The notes under the pieces were generated by a model. That model was not told the DNA's origin, ran no database searches, and saw only the letters and a list, made by a program, of their open reading frames with translations. Both the position numbers and the translations under genes were made by a program. From positions 1 through 64,000 of the forward strand of contig NZ_VIRM01000034.1 in assembly GCF_006874475.1 (NCBI RefSeq): DNA of 64,000 nucleotides, read 5' to 3'. The first letter of the stretch is position 1; the number at the start of each line of letters is the position of its first letter. Source of the DNA: Microbispora hainanensis. GTDB taxonomy: Bacteria > Actinomycetota > Actinomycetes > Streptosporangiales > Streptosporangiaceae. Of the stretch, positions 10,097-19,000 are shown piece by piece.

Positions 10097-10366
10097 TTAC
10101 GTGGCCGCGCGCCCGGCCGTCCGCTGAACCGTCCGCCGTGGCCGCAGCTCGCGGACGAGGCTCACCGCCGACACCAGGGCCCAGACGCCCTCAAGCAGCA
10201 GGAACCCCCAGTCGTCGCCCGCGTACGCGAGCCACGCGAGCACCGCGGAGCCGACGAGATTGAGCACCAGGTAGATCTTCGAACGGTTGTCGAGAACGTT
10301 CATCTGGGAGAGCAGGAACGCGCCGAGGATGAGAACGGCGCCGGCGATCTGCAGAACTTGGTCCAT
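10097..10366 (-). CDS. CBU_0592-type small membrane protein
   Basis: An 89-aa protein with three predicted membrane helices and a basic C-terminus (RELRPRRT). The opening MDQVLQIAGAVLILGAF and the motif NLVGSAVLAWLAY resemble the CBU_0592 family of small membrane proteins of unknown function. The ATG at 10366 has a good Shine-Dalgarno (GGAAGG) a few bases upstream, so longer upstream reading is rejected. It is divergent from the acyl-CoA dehydrogenase gene. Confidence 0.85.
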   Translation of the reverse strand: MDQVLQIAGAVLILGAFLLSQMNVLDNRSKIYLVLNLVGSAVLAWLAYAGDDWGFLLLEGVWALVSAVSLVRELRPRRTVQRTAGRAAT

Positions 10367-10590
10367 GTCCTTCCGCCCACCGTCTTCGCTGGGCCGGGTA
10401 CGGCGGGCACCTCGTCCGGGACGACCGCGGATCGCGGTCTTCTCACAACGGGACCATACCTGTTGTGCGTCACCAAACCGTGCGATGTATGGCACAGACC
10501 ATGGATATCGCCGGTTACTCGCGGGTAGCATTCGTTTAGAGTTACCGACCAGTACGTTACCCCCGGGTTCGGTTCGAGGAGCGCACACAG

Positions 10591-12414
10591 ATGGGTCACT
10601 ACAAGAGCAACGTCCGCGACCTGGAGTTCAACCTCTTCGAGGTGTTCGGCCGCAGGGAGATCCTCGGCACCGGCCCGTTCGCCGAGGTCGACGAGGACAC
10701 CGCGCGAAGCGTGCTGGACGAGGTCAACCGGCTGGCCACCGGCCCCCTGGCCGCCTCGTTCGAGGACTCCGACCGCCACCCGCCCGTCTTCGACCCCGCC
10801 ACCCACAGCGTGACCATGCCGGAGAGCTTCAAGCGCTCCTACCAGGCCTGGGTGGACGCCGAGTGGTGGCGCCTGGAGCTGCAGCCGGAGCTCGGCGGCA
10901 CGCCCGCCCCGCGCAGCCTGGTGTGGGCCATGGCCGAGATGGTGCTCGGCGCCAACCCCGCCGTGTGGATGTTCGCCTGCGGCCCGGCCTTCGCCCGCCT
11001 GCTCTTCGAACTCGGCACCCCCGAGCAGAAGCGGTTCGCCCAGATGGCCGTCGACCGGCACTGGGGCGCCACCATGGTGCTCACCGAGCCCGACGCCGGC
11101 TCCGACGTGGGCGCGGGCCGTACGAAGGCGATCCAGCAGCCCGACGGCACCTGGCACATCGAGGGCGTCAAGCGCTTCATCACCAGCGCCGAGCACGACA
11201 TGACCGAGAACATCTTCCACCTCGTGCTGGCCCGGCCCGAGGGCGCCAAGCCCGGCACCAAGGGGCTGTCGATGTTCCTCGTGCCGAAATATCTGGTGGA
11301 CCTGGAGACCGGCGAGCTGGGCGAGCGCAACGGCGTCTACGTCACCAACGTCGAGAAGAAGATGGGCCTGAAGGTCTCCACGACCTGCGAGCTCACGCTC
11401 GGCGAGAAGCACCCGGCCATCGGCTATCTGGTCGGCGACGTGCACGACGGCATCCGGCAGATGTTCATGGTGATCGAGAACGCCCGGATGATGGTGGGCG
11501 CCAAGGCCATCGCCACGCTGTCCACCGGCTATCTCAACGCGCTCGACTTCGCCAGGAACCGCGTGCAGGGCGCCGACCTCACCCGCTCGGGCGACAAGAC
11601 CGCCCCGCGTGTCACGATCACCCACCACCCCGACGTACGCCGTGAGCTCATGCTGCAGAAGTCGTACGCCGAGGCCATGCGGGCGCTGGTCCTCTACACG
11701 GCGACGATCCAGGACCAGATCCAGATCGCGGAGTTCGAGGGCCGCCGCGACGAGGCCGCCGAGGCGCTCAACGACCTGCTGCTCCCGCTGGTCAAGGGCG
11801 TCGGCTCCGAGCGGTCGTACGAGCTGCTGGCCCGCTCGCTGCAGACGCTCGGCGGCTCGGGCTTCCTGCAGGACTACCCGATCGAGCAGTACATCCGCGA
11901 CTCGAAGATCGACTCGCTGTACGAGGGCACGACCGCGATCCAGGGCCAGGACCTGTTCTTCCGCAAGGTCCTGAAGAACCAGGGCGCGGCGCTGGGGTCG
12001 CTGCTCGGCGAGATCAAGGCGTTCGCCGCCTCGCAGGCGGGCAACGGACGGCTGAAGGTCGAGCGCGGCCTGCTCGACGAGGCGGCCGACGAGGTGAAGG
12101 CGATGGCCGACACGATGGCCGGCTGGGCGATCGCCTCCCTGGAGACGCCGCAGGAGGTCTACAAGGTCGGACTCAACACCACCCGGTTCCTCATGTCGCT
12201 GGGCGACCTGGTGCTGGGCTGGCTGCTGCTGCGCCAGGCCGAGGTCGCGCTGAACGCCCTGTCCGCCTCGGAGGAGGACAAGGCGTTCTACACGGGCAAG
12301 GTCGCGGCGGCCTCGTTCTTCGCGCAGACCGTGCTCCCGCGCCTGGCCGCCGAGCGTCGCGTGCTCGCCGCCACCGGCCAGGACCTCATGGAACTGCCGG
12401 AAGAGTCCTTCTGA
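10591..12414 (+). CDS. Acyl-CoA dehydrogenase (long form with C-terminal domain)
   Basis: An FAD enzyme that oxidises acyl-CoA to trans-2-enoyl-CoA in beta-oxidation. At 607 aa it belongs to the long actinobacterial class with an extra C-terminal domain. [11 protein letters not shown] is the FAD/substrate loop, and the catalytic Glu is expected in the [12 protein letters not shown] segment, which is intact. The conserved N-terminal lead [18 protein letters not shown] is typical of this subgroup. The ATG has a GAGGAG Shine-Dalgarno about nine bases upstream. Substrate chain length cannot be read. No other fad genes are adjacent. Confidence 0.95.
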   Translation: MGHYKSNVRDLEFNLFEVFGRREILGTGPFAEVDEDTARSVLDEVNRLATGPLAASFEDSDRHPPVFDPATHSVTMPESFKRSYQAWVDAEWWRLELQPELGGTPAPRSLVWAMAEMVLGANPAVWMFACGPAFARLLFELGTPEQKRFAQMAVDRHWGATMVLTEPDAGSDVGAGRTKAIQQPDGTWHIEGVKRFITSAEHDMTENIFHLVLARPEGAKPGTKGLSMFLVPKYLVDLETGELGERNGVYVTNVEKKMGLKVSTTCELTLGEKHPAIGYLVGDVHDGIRQMFMVIENARMMVGAKAIATLSTGYLNALDFARNRVQGADLTRSGDKTAPRVTITHHPDVRRELMLQKSYAEAMRALVLYTATIQDQIQIAEFEGRRDEAAEALNDLLLPLVKGVGSERSYELLARSLQTLGGSGFLQDYPIEQYIRDSKIDSLYEGTTAIQGQDLFFRKVLKNQGAALGSLLGEIKAFAASQAGNGRLKVERGLLDEAADEVKAMADTMAGWAIASLETPQEVYKVGLNTTRFLMSLGDLVLGWLLLRQAEVALNALSASEEDKAFYTGKVAAASFFAQTVLPRLAAERRVLAATGQDLMELPEESF

Positions 12415-12419
12415 TCCGC

Positions 12420-12462
12420 CGGTGCGGCCGCCGCCTGTGTGCCGGGGCCGGCGGCCGCACCG
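12420..12462. terminator. Terminator hairpin after acyl-CoA dehydrogenase
   Basis: A 14-bp perfect inverted repeat (12420-12433 and 12449-12462; core GGTGCGGCCGCCG) with a 15-base loop, between the convergent acyl-CoA dehydrogenase and symporter genes. It probably serves both. Confidence 0.85.
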
Positions 12463-12495
12463 CGTTCGGGGCCGCGACTCACGTGGACGCCTGTG

Positions 12496-14007
12496 TCAGG
12501 CAGAAGCGGGGAGCGGCCGGGCGGCACTGTCCTCGTCGGTGTTGACGGTCTGGAGCAGTTCCTCGCGCTCGGGGGTGTTCTCCGGGCGGATGAAGCCGAT
12601 GATCGTGAAGAGCACCAGCGAGGTGGCCACCGGCGCCGCCGTCGCCACGGCGGTCGAGACGCCGCTCATGCCATAGTTCGTGAGCCAGAAGACGAACAGG
12701 CCCGCCGCCCACGAGACGAGCGCGGCCGTCGGGCCCGACCTGCGGAACAACGGCAGCATGCCGAGCAGCAGCGGGATCGAGATCGGGCCCATGAGCCCGG
12801 CCACCCACTTGATGACGACCGTGATGATGTCCTTCAGCACCGGGCTGTTCACCTGGGTGGCCACCGCCATCGACAGCGCGATGAAGGCCACCGTGGTGAC
12901 CCGGGCCGCCACCAGTGCGGCCCTGGTGTTCCAGGCCCGCGCCGCACGGGACAGCACCGGGATCACGTCGCGGGTGAAGACCGACGCGATCGCGTTGGCG
13001 TCGGAGGAGGCCATCGCCATCGTGTGCGAGAAGAAGCCCGCGATCACCAGGCCGAGCAGGCCGTGCGGGATGAGCTGGGTGGTCAGCAGCGCGTACGAGT
13101 CGCTCGCGTCGGGCTTGGCCGCCTGGACCAGCAGCGGCGCGGCCCACATCGGGAAGAACAGCAGCAGCGGCCAGATCGCCCACAACACGGCCGACAGCCG
13201 GGCGCCGCGCGCCGCCTCCGCCGCGCTCGGCGCGGCCATGTAGCGCTGGGCCTGGTTCCACATGCCGCCGTTGTATTCGAACGTCTTGATGAACAGGAAC
13301 GCGAGCAGGAACGTCACGGTGAAGGGCCCGTTGAGCGGCTGGGCGTGCCCCTCCGGCAGGCGATCCCACATCCCGCCGATGGCGCCGATGCCGCCGAGCT
13401 TGGCGAGGACGGCAATCAGCATGACGACGCCGGCGAGGAGCTGGATGACGAACTGCCCGAAGTCGGTGAGCGCGTCGGCCCACAGGCCGCCGACCGTGCA
13501 GTAGATCGCGGTGACGACGCCGGTGATCAGGATGCCCTGGTTGAGCGACAGGCCGGTGAACGTCGACAGCAGCGTGGCGATCGCGGCCCACTTCGCACCG
13601 ACGTCCACGATCTTCAGCAGGCCGCCCGACCAGGCGAGCGCCTGCTGGGTCGGCACGTTGTAGCGCTTGGCGAGGAACTCCAGCGGCGAGCTGACCCTGA
13701 GCTTCGACCGGATCCGGTTCAGCCGCGGGGCGAACAGCACCGAGCCGATCGCGATGCCGATCGCGATGGGGAAGGCCCAGGTGACATACGAGGTGGCGCC
13801 GTAGAGGTAAGCGATTCCGGCATACCCGGTGAACATGACCGCGCTGTAGCCGGACATGTGGTGCGAGATGCCGGCCAGCCACCAGGGCATCTTGCCCCCG
13901 GCGGTGAAGAAGTCACTGATGTTGCCGATACGCCGGTGGGAGTAGACGCCGATCGCGACCATGACGATGAAATAGGCGCCCAGAACGTACCAGTCCAAAG
14001 GGTTCAC
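12496..14007 (-). CDS. Sodium:solute symporter family protein
   Basis: A 503-aa SSS-family (LeuT-fold) membrane protein with about 13 helices. The N-terminal run (MNPLDWYVLGAYFIVMVAIG, then ISDFFTAGG) and the SYVTWAFP region are typical. These proteins couple Na+ entry to uptake of sugars, amino acids or carboxylates; the cargo is not readable. The GTG start at 14007 follows GGAGG by ten bases. A CRP-like site lies about 130 bp upstream, which would fit carbon-responsive control. Confidence 0.93.
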   Translation of the reverse strand: MNPLDWYVLGAYFIVMVAIGVYSHRRIGNISDFFTAGGKMPWWLAGISHHMSGYSAVMFTGYAGIAYLYGATSYVTWAFPIAIGIAIGSVLFAPRLNRIRSKLRVSSPLEFLAKRYNVPTQQALAWSGGLLKIVDVGAKWAAIATLLSTFTGLSLNQGILITGVVTAIYCTVGGLWADALTDFGQFVIQLLAGVVMLIAVLAKLGGIGAIGGMWDRLPEGHAQPLNGPFTVTFLLAFLFIKTFEYNGGMWNQAQRYMAAPSAAEAARGARLSAVLWAIWPLLLFFPMWAAPLLVQAAKPDASDSYALLTTQLIPHGLLGLVIAGFFSHTMAMASSDANAIASVFTRDVIPVLSRAARAWNTRAALVAARVTTVAFIALSMAVATQVNSPVLKDIITVVIKWVAGLMGPISIPLLLGMLPLFRRSGPTAALVSWAAGLFVFWLTNYGMSGVSTAVATAAPVATSLVLFTIIGFIRPENTPEREELLQTVNTDEDSAARPLPASA

Positions 14008-14140
14008 GCGCGTCGTACCTCCGGGTGAACGGCGGCACCCGGACCGACAACCGCCTGGCCTCGTTACGATGCGCCCGCCTCCCGCCCGCCGTCAATGGCG
14101 GGTTCGCAGGTCACGGGCGTACGGGAGAACGGATCGCCAT

Positions 14141-14176
14141 CGTGACGCAGGTCACAGGATGTTCACAATTCTGAAC
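14141..14176. promoter_or_regulatory. CRP-like site plus adjacent inverted repeat
   Basis: CGTGA-CGCAGG-TCACA (14141-14156) differs from the actinobacterial CRP consensus TGTGA-N6-TCACA by one base. Five bases on, GTTCA-CAATTC-TGAAC (14161-14176) is a perfect inverted repeat with the same spacing. They lie 134-170 bp upstream of the symporter start. Control of that gene by a cAMP receptor protein is inferred. Confidence 0.55.
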
Positions 14177-14324
14177 CAGCTTCGCGTATCTGAATCGTTA
14201 TCTGGAACGGCCTTGATCTCGCACAGGCTGGCGGGTGAAAGTGTGCGGCGAAATGAGATTCCAGCAAGCGGCACAGAACGGACCCGTCACCGCCTGGCAC
14301 CGGTGATCGTCCGGCAGGGCACGT

Positions 14325-14360
14325 GCATGAGCGTGCCCGGGCGCATGAGCAGGCCCGGGC
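14325..14360. repeat. 18-bp tandem repeat downstream of MFS gene
   Basis: Two units, GCATGAGC-gt-GCCCGGGC (14325-14342) and GCATGAGC-ag-GCCCGGGC (14343-14360). The self-complementary GCCCGGGC halves can pair with each other. The array lies 16-51 bp beyond the MFS stop, so a terminator role is plausible. Confidence 0.65.
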
Positions 14361-14375
14361 GCGCGAAAGAGCAGG

Positions 14376-15539
14376 TCAGGCGGCCACGACCACGGCGGAG
14401 CGGCGTTCGAGGGCGGCCGAGAGGACGGCGAGCACGAGCGCGGAGGCGGTGAGGAGGGCGCCAACCCAGTTGGGCGCGGTGTAGCCCAGGCCCGCCGCGA
14501 TGACGAGGCCGCCGAGCCAGGCGCTCAGGGCGTTGCCGAGGTTGAAGGCGCCGATGTTGACCGCCGAGGCCAGCGTGGGCGCGCCGTGGGCCAGATCGAG
14601 CACGCGCTTCTGCAGCGGCGGCACGGTGGCGAAGCCGAGCGCTCCGACGAGGGCGACGGTCACCGCGGCGAGGATCTTGCTGTGCGCGGTCAGCGTGAAG
14701 GCGGCGAGGACGATCGCGAGGCCCCCCAGCGAGACGTACAGCATGGGCATCAGGGCCCGGTCGGCGAACCGTCCCCCGACGAGATTGCCCGCGACCATGC
14801 CGAGACCGAACAGCACCAGCAGCCAGGTCACCGCCCCTTCGGGGTAACCCGTGACCCGGATCATCATCGGCGCGATGTAGGTGATGGCCGCGAAGACGCC
14901 GCCGAACCCGAGCACGGTCATGCCCATCGCGAGCAGCACCTGGACGTCGCGGAGCGCGGCCACCTCGTGACGCAGGCGCACGCCCTCGGGCCGCGGCATC
15001 TCGGGCACGAGCGCGGCGACACCGAGCAGGCCGACGACGCCGAGCCCGGCGACGATGGCGAAGGTCGTCCGCCAGCCGGCGACCTGGCCGACCAGGGTGC
15101 CCAGGGGTACGCCGACAACGTTGGCCACGGTCAGGCCGGTGAACATCAAAGCGATCGCGCCGGCCTTCCGGTGCGGGGCGACCAGCTCCGCCGCGACGAC
15201 GGAGCCGATGCCGAAGAACGCGCCGTGCGCGAGCGAGGCGATCACGCGGCCGGCCAGCATCACCCCGAAGCCCGGCGCGAGGGCCGAGAGCAGGTTTCCG
15301 GCGATGAACAACGCCATGAGCAGCATCAGCATGCGTTTGCGGGACATCGTGGTGCCCAGCACGGTCATCAGCGGAGCGCCGGCGACGACACCCAGGGCGT
15401 ACCCCGTGACGAGCAGGCCGGCGGTCGGGATCGAGACCGCGAGCTCGGACGCCACCTGCGGAAGCAATCCCGTGATCACGAACTCGGTGGTCCCGATCCC
15501 GAAGGCCCCGATGGCGAGGGCCAGGAGTGCGAGAGGCAT
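14376..15539 (-). CDS. MFS transporter, arabinose-efflux/DHA1-like
   Basis: A 387-aa, 12-helix major facilitator. The opening MPLALLALAIGAFGIGTTEFV with the TTEFVI motif and the loop RVIASLAHGAFFGIGSVVA place it in the AraJ/YdhP-like DHA1 group that exports drugs or sugars. The ATG at 15539 follows a G-rich Shine-Dalgarno (GGGGGA). It is divergent from a MarR regulator with operator-like TTGC...GCAA elements between them, so MarR-controlled efflux is the likely arrangement. Confidence 0.92.
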   Translation of the reverse strand: MPLALLALAIGAFGIGTTEFVITGLLPQVASELAVSIPTAGLLVTGYALGVVAGAPLMTVLGTTMSRKRMLMLLMALFIAGNLLSALAPGFGVMLAGRVIASLAHGAFFGIGSVVAAELVAPHRKAGAIALMFTGLTVANVVGVPLGTLVGQVAGWRTTFAIVAGLGVVGLLGVAALVPEMPRPEGVRLRHEVAALRDVQVLLAMGMTVLGFGGVFAAITYIAPMMIRVTGYPEGAVTWLLVLFGLGMVAGNLVGGRFADRALMPMLYVSLGGLAIVLAAFTLTAHSKILAAVTVALVGALGFATVPPLQKRVLDLAHGAPTLASAVNIGAFNLGNALSAWLGGLVIAAGLGYTAPNWVGALLTASALVLAVLSAALERRSAVVVAA

Positions 15540-15554
15540 GAAGTCCCCCAACGA

Positions 15555-15622
15555 TTGCGTGAGCAAGTAACAGGCGCAGACAATAGTTGCAAGCGCTGGA
15601 TAATTGCAAGCGCGGGCTATTG
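15555..15622. promoter_or_regulatory. MarR-type operator cluster
   Basis: The 132-bp gap between divergent MFS and MarR genes has TTGC-gtga-GCAA (15555-15566) and two TTGCAA palindromes (15587-15592, 15604-15609). The latter sit inside two copies of TTGCAAGCGC 17 bp apart. CAATAG (15581-15586) and CTATTG (15617-15622) flank the pair as an inverted repeat. Binding by the adjacent MarR protein is inferred. Confidence 0.65.
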
Positions 15623-15671
15623 CGGGAGTGGAGTATCCTCGACTGAGTCACATGCGAACGGAGGAGAGCCG

Positions 15672-16130
15672 ATGACGGCCACGGATCCCGCCCTCACCGC
15701 TCTCGCGCAGGGCTGGCGCGCCCTCTCCCTGTTGCACGAGAAGATCGAGGCGCACATCGAGCGCGCCCTGCAGAGCAAGCACGGCCTGAGCGTGCGGGAG
15801 TACTCCCTGCTTGAGACGCTCAGCCGGCAGCACGACGGCCCCGGCGGCCACCTGCAGATGAAGCAGGTCGCCGACGCCGTGGTGCTCAGCCAGAGCGCGA
15901 CGACGCGCCTGGTGACCCGGCTCGAAGAGCGGGGACTGCTCACCCGCTATCTGTGCCCCACCGACCGCCGTGGGATCTACACCGACGTCAGCCCCGCGGG
16001 CCTGGCGCTGCTCGCCGAGGCCCGGCCCACGAACGACGCCGCCCTGCGGGAAGCCCTCGACCAGGCGGCCCGGGACCCCCAGCTCGCCCCTCTGGTCGAA
16101 GCGGTCGAATCACTGCACGCGCGGGCGTGA
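15672..16130 (+). CDS. MarR family transcriptional regulator
   Basis: A 152-aa winged-helix repressor. The recognition region MKQVADAVVLSQSATTRLVTRLEERGLL and the wing containing CPTDRRGIYTDVSPAG are clear. The ATG at 15672 is preceded by GAGGAG. The protein probably represses its own gene and the divergent MFS efflux gene and is released by a ligand such as an antibiotic or phenolic; the ligand is unknown. Confidence 0.93.
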   Translation: MTATDPALTALAQGWRALSLLHEKIEAHIERALQSKHGLSVREYSLLETLSRQHDGPGGHLQMKQVADAVVLSQSATTRLVTRLEERGLLTRYLCPTDRRGIYTDVSPAGLALLAEARPTNDAALREALDQAARDPQLAPLVEAVESLHARA

Positions 16131-16186
16131 CCCCGGCCGCCCGCCGAGGGCGGACCGGAGACGCGCCCGCACGACACTGGAGACCT

Positions 16187-16480
16187 CTAGAGCACGTACT
16201 GCACGGCCGCACGGTCGGCGAGGATCGGCGCGATGCACTCGTCGATCACCGCCAGGTGGGCCGGGTGGTCGCGATAGACGATGTAGTCCTCGGCGGAGTC
16301 GAAGTCGGCGACCACGCCGAACGAGAAGTTGCCCTGGTTGACGCCCGCGTCGTGGCCGATCTGGTAGGAGCGCAACTCGGGGATGGCATCCGGCAGCGTG
16401 CTCAGCCGCCTGGCCACCTCGGCCCACTGCTCCTCGGTGGCGTCCTCGGTCCACTTCAGCAGCACGACGTGGCGGAACAT
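16187..16480 (-). CDS. Dabb (stress-responsive A/B barrel) family protein
   Basis: A 97-aa dimeric alpha/beta-barrel protein. The opening MFRHVVLLKW and the central FSFGVVADFDSAEDYIVY, with HPAHLAVI, are family hallmarks. Some members are polyketide cyclases or stress proteins, and most have no known activity. The gene stands alone, convergent with marR. Confidence 0.92.
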   Translation of the reverse strand: MFRHVVLLKWTEDATEEQWAEVARRLSTLPDAIPELRSYQIGHDAGVNQGNFSFGVVADFDSAEDYIVYRDHPAHLAVIDECIAPILADRAAVQYVL

Positions 16481-16635
16481 GCACTCCCCCTGGGATGAGA
16501 CGCACGCGGCCGGGCGGCCACGCTTTTCACGGCGCTCATCCTCTCATCACCGGCGGCGCGGGTAGCAGGCGCGGTGGGTGCCGGGGGCCGGCCGGGCGCG
16601 CTCGCGCCCGGCCGGCTACTCGGCGGGAGTCGGTG

Positions 16636-17367
16636 TCACTCGACGGGCGGGTGGGCCGGATGAGGAGTGCTCCCGCTCTGCCACTGCTCGATGACCTGCC
16701 GGAACGCCTCGCTCACGAGGGACAGGAGCTCGGCGGAGGACTCGAAGCGGGCACCCGCCGGGGTCGCGGCCCCGAGGACCTCGGCTCCGCGCTGCGACGC
16801 CGCCACCAGGGCGTCGTTCATCTGCAGGGACGCGAGCATGGACCGGAGCCAGATCTCGTCGTCGATGACGTAGCGTTCGCGCCGCGCGCCGGGGACCCGC
16901 TCCCGCTTGAGCATTCCCTGCTGTTCGAGGAAGGCGACGGCGTGCGAGATCGAGGCGGGGCTGACGTGGAGCCGCTGGACCAGGTCGGCGGCGGTGAGAG
17001 CGCCGGAATCCGTGACGTACAGGCAGGCCAGCACCCTGGCCTCCATCCGGGGCAATCCCTGCTGGACGAGGAGGGCGACGAAGGACTCGGTGAAGTCCTG
17101 CACCGCCCGGGGGTCACGCCCATGGCCGCCGTCGGGGATCGGCGGCGCCGGAGGCCGGGCCTGCTTGTGCCGGCGCGCACGCTGCCGGGTGGCATCCTCT
17201 GCCCGGTCGGCCCGGTAATCGCCGGGTCCGCCGTTGCGGGTGACCTCCCGCATGATCGTCGAGGCGGGCCGCCCCAGACGCCGGCCGATCTCCGCGTATC
17301 CGAGGCCCTCGGCCAGCCCTGCGGCGATCTGCCGGCGGTCTTCGTTCGTGAGTCTGCCTCCGGGCAT
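16636..17367 (-). CDS. Transcriptional regulator with IS30-type HTH plus MarR/GbsR-like domain
   Basis: A 243-aa putative DNA-binding protein with two helix-turn-helix modules. Residues about 5-45 (LTNEDRRQIAAGLAEGLG, then GRPASTIMREV) resemble the N-terminal HTH of IS30-type transposases. Residues about 95-175 (ARVLACLYVTDSGALTAADL, then VSPASISHAVAFLEQQGML) are a GbsR/MarR-type winged helix. No transposase catalytic domain follows. It is divergent from the serine hydrolase gene, and the 309-bp gap is packed with ATTGC/GCAAT elements that are likely its operators. An arginine-rich linker (about 55-75) joins the modules. Start chosen at the ATG at 17367 (MPGGRLT). Confidence 0.85.
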   Translation of the reverse strand: MPGGRLTNEDRRQIAAGLAEGLGYAEIGRRLGRPASTIMREVTRNGGPGDYRADRAEDATRQRARRHKQARPPAPPIPDGGHGRDPRAVQDFTESFVALLVQQGLPRMEARVLACLYVTDSGALTAADLVQRLHVSPASISHAVAFLEQQGMLKRERVPGARRERYVIDDEIWLRSMLASLQMNDALVAASQRGAEVLGAATPAGARFESSAELLSLVSEAFRQVIEQWQSGSTPHPAHPPVE

Positions 17368-17676
17368 CGGTGCTCGTCCCCTGTCTCCCGACACGCGTGG
17401 AGCTCGGCGCTCGCACGCTGCACAGTATGCATTCACTCGGACCCCATTGCAATGCACGCCCGACCGCCCATTGCGTTCAGTGTCAATCTCATTGCAACAA
17501 CCCTCCCTGTCTCCGTTGCTTACATGGCACTTGTGCTCGCTTTGCTTGTTGACCGTTTTATGAATGCAATGTAGTGTCGCAGTCGTTCAGAGATTCCCGA
17601 ACACATTGCGGGCGCCGGTGGCGCCGCGGCGGGAGTCCGATAAAGCAGATCGACCATGTGTGTGAGGAGATTCATG
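17368..17676. promoter_or_regulatory. ATTGCA-rich shared regulatory region with a promoter
   Basis: The divergent region contains the perfect palindrome CATTGCAATG (17445-17454) and further ATTGC or GCAAT elements near 17472, 17491, 17563 and 17602. A plausible promoter for the serine hydrolase is TTGACC (17549-17554), 17 bp, TAGTGT (17572-17577). A GCAATG element lies inside its spacer, which suits repression. The local A+T content is well above the neighbouring genes. Confidence 0.65.
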
Positions 17677-18903
17677 ATGGAAACCAGCGGCAGCGGCTTC
17701 TCCGCGACCGGGCTGCGCAGGATGCGCGAGGTGCTGACGCGTTATGTCGACTCGGGGCGGATTCCCGGGCTTGTCGCCCTGGTCAGCCGGGGCGGGCAGA
17801 CGCACGTGGAGGCGATCGGGACGATGCGTCATGACGGCGGCGCTCCGATGGGCCGGGACACGATCTTCCGGATGGCCTCGACGTCCAAGCCGGTCTCGGT
17901 CGCGGCGGCGATGGTCCTGCTGGACGAGTGCAGGCTGCGGCTGGACGACCGAGTCGACCCGTGGCTGCCGGAGCTGGCCGACCGTCAGGTGCTGAGACGA
18001 GTGGACGGCCCGCTGGACGACACGGTGCCGGCGCGGCGGCCGATCACCGTGCGCGACGTGCTGGCCTCCACGTTCGGGCTCGGCATGGATATGACGTCGC
18101 TGGGCACCCCGATCATGAACGCGGTCTTCGAGCAGGGGCTCACGCCCAACCTGCCGGTGCCGATGCCCGAGCAGGACGAGTGGATGCGCCGCCTCGGCGC
18201 GCTCCCGCTGATGTATCAGCCGGGGGAGCGCTGGCAGTACCACATCGGCAGCGACCTGCTCGGCGTGCTGGTGTCCCGGGTCACGGGGCAGCCGTTCGAG
18301 GAGTTCCTGCGCGAGCGCGTCTTCGAACCGCTGGGGATGACCGACACCGGTTTCCACGTGCCCGCCGGCAAGATCGACCGGCTGCCGGCCCTCTACGCCC
18401 CCGACCCCCAGACCGGCGAGTTCCTCGTGTGGGACGAGGCCAAGGGAGGACGGTGGAGCGAGCCTCCGGCGTTCCAGGGCGGCGGTGGCGGGCTGGTCTC
18501 CACCGTCGACGACTACCACGCCTACTTCCGGATGCTGCTCAATGGCGGGACCCACAAGGGCAGGCGCATCCTGTCCCGGCCGGCCGTCGAACTGATGACC
18601 ACCAACCGCCTCACGCCCGAGCAGAACGCCGCCCGCAACGCGATGGCCGTCGACAACGTGCACATCTCGCACGGCCAGGGACAGCACGGCGGCTGGGGCT
18701 TCGGGATGGCGGTGCGCACCTACCGCGGCGACTACGCCTCCGTCGGCCAGTTCGGCTGGGACGGCGGAAGCGGCACCGCGGCGTACGCCGACCCGTCCGA
18801 GCAGCTCGTCGGACTCCTGCTCACCCAGGTCGGCGCGTCCACCCCGGACTCGATGCAGCTCATCCACGACTTCTGGACCACGCTCTACCAGGCGATCGAC
18901 TGA
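17677..18903 (+). CDS. Serine hydrolase, class-C beta-lactamase/esterase family
   Basis: A 408-aa beta-lactamase-fold hydrolase. The catalytic Ser-x-x-Lys is Ser68-Thr-Ser-Lys71 (MASTSKP), and the Tyr motif is WQYHIGSDLLG. Residues 120-200 contain the ITVRDVLAST segment common to EstB-type esterases. No signal peptide is visible, so it is probably cytoplasmic. GAGGAG lies seven bases upstream of the ATG at 17677; the adjacent ATG at 17674 is an alternative. It is likely controlled by the divergent two-HTH regulator. Esterase or D-aminopeptidase activity is more likely than beta-lactam resistance. Confidence 0.9.
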   Translation: METSGSGFSATGLRRMREVLTRYVDSGRIPGLVALVSRGGQTHVEAIGTMRHDGGAPMGRDTIFRMASTSKPVSVAAAMVLLDECRLRLDDRVDPWLPELADRQVLRRVDGPLDDTVPARRPITVRDVLASTFGLGMDMTSLGTPIMNAVFEQGLTPNLPVPMPEQDEWMRRLGALPLMYQPGERWQYHIGSDLLGVLVSRVTGQPFEEFLRERVFEPLGMTDTGFHVPAGKIDRLPALYAPDPQTGEFLVWDEAKGGRWSEPPAFQGGGGGLVSTVDDYHAYFRMLLNGGTHKGRRILSRPAVELMTTNRLTPEQNAARNAMAVDNVHISHGQGQHGGWGFGMAVRTYRGDYASVGQFGWDGGSGTAAYADPSEQLVGLLLTQVGASTPDSMQLIHDFWTTLYQAID

Positions 18904-19000
18904 CCCGAGCCCGCGTCCCGGCCTTCCCTCCGTCGGCCCCCTTGGGCCCGGCGGAACCCCTCTCCCCATTCGTGCACCGAGATGTAAAGGACCCCACGAC

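Larger units (their letters stand above)
14008..14375. other. 368-bp intergenic region between symporter and MFS genes
   Basis: No gene is seen. The symporter-proximal part holds its leader and promoter with a CRP-like palindrome (14141-14156) and a second inverted repeat GTTCA-N6-TGAAC (14161-14176). The MFS-proximal part holds an 18-bp tandem repeat (14325-14360) that may terminate the MFS transcript. Confidence 0.7.

Noticed and set aside
10541-10560. Operator palindrome upstream of the acyl-CoA dehydrogenase gene
   Set aside because: GTTAC...GTTAC is only weakly symmetric (about six of ten positions), so no operator is called.
16636-17367. IS30 transposase
   Set aside because: Only the N-terminal HTH resembles IS30; no DDE catalytic domain or terminal inverted repeats are visible, and the C-terminus is a MarR/GbsR-type domain.
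17656-17676. Upstream ATG (17656) as the serine hydrolase start
   Set aside because: It precedes the Shine-Dalgarno GAGGAG, which fits ATG 17677 (or 17674) much better.
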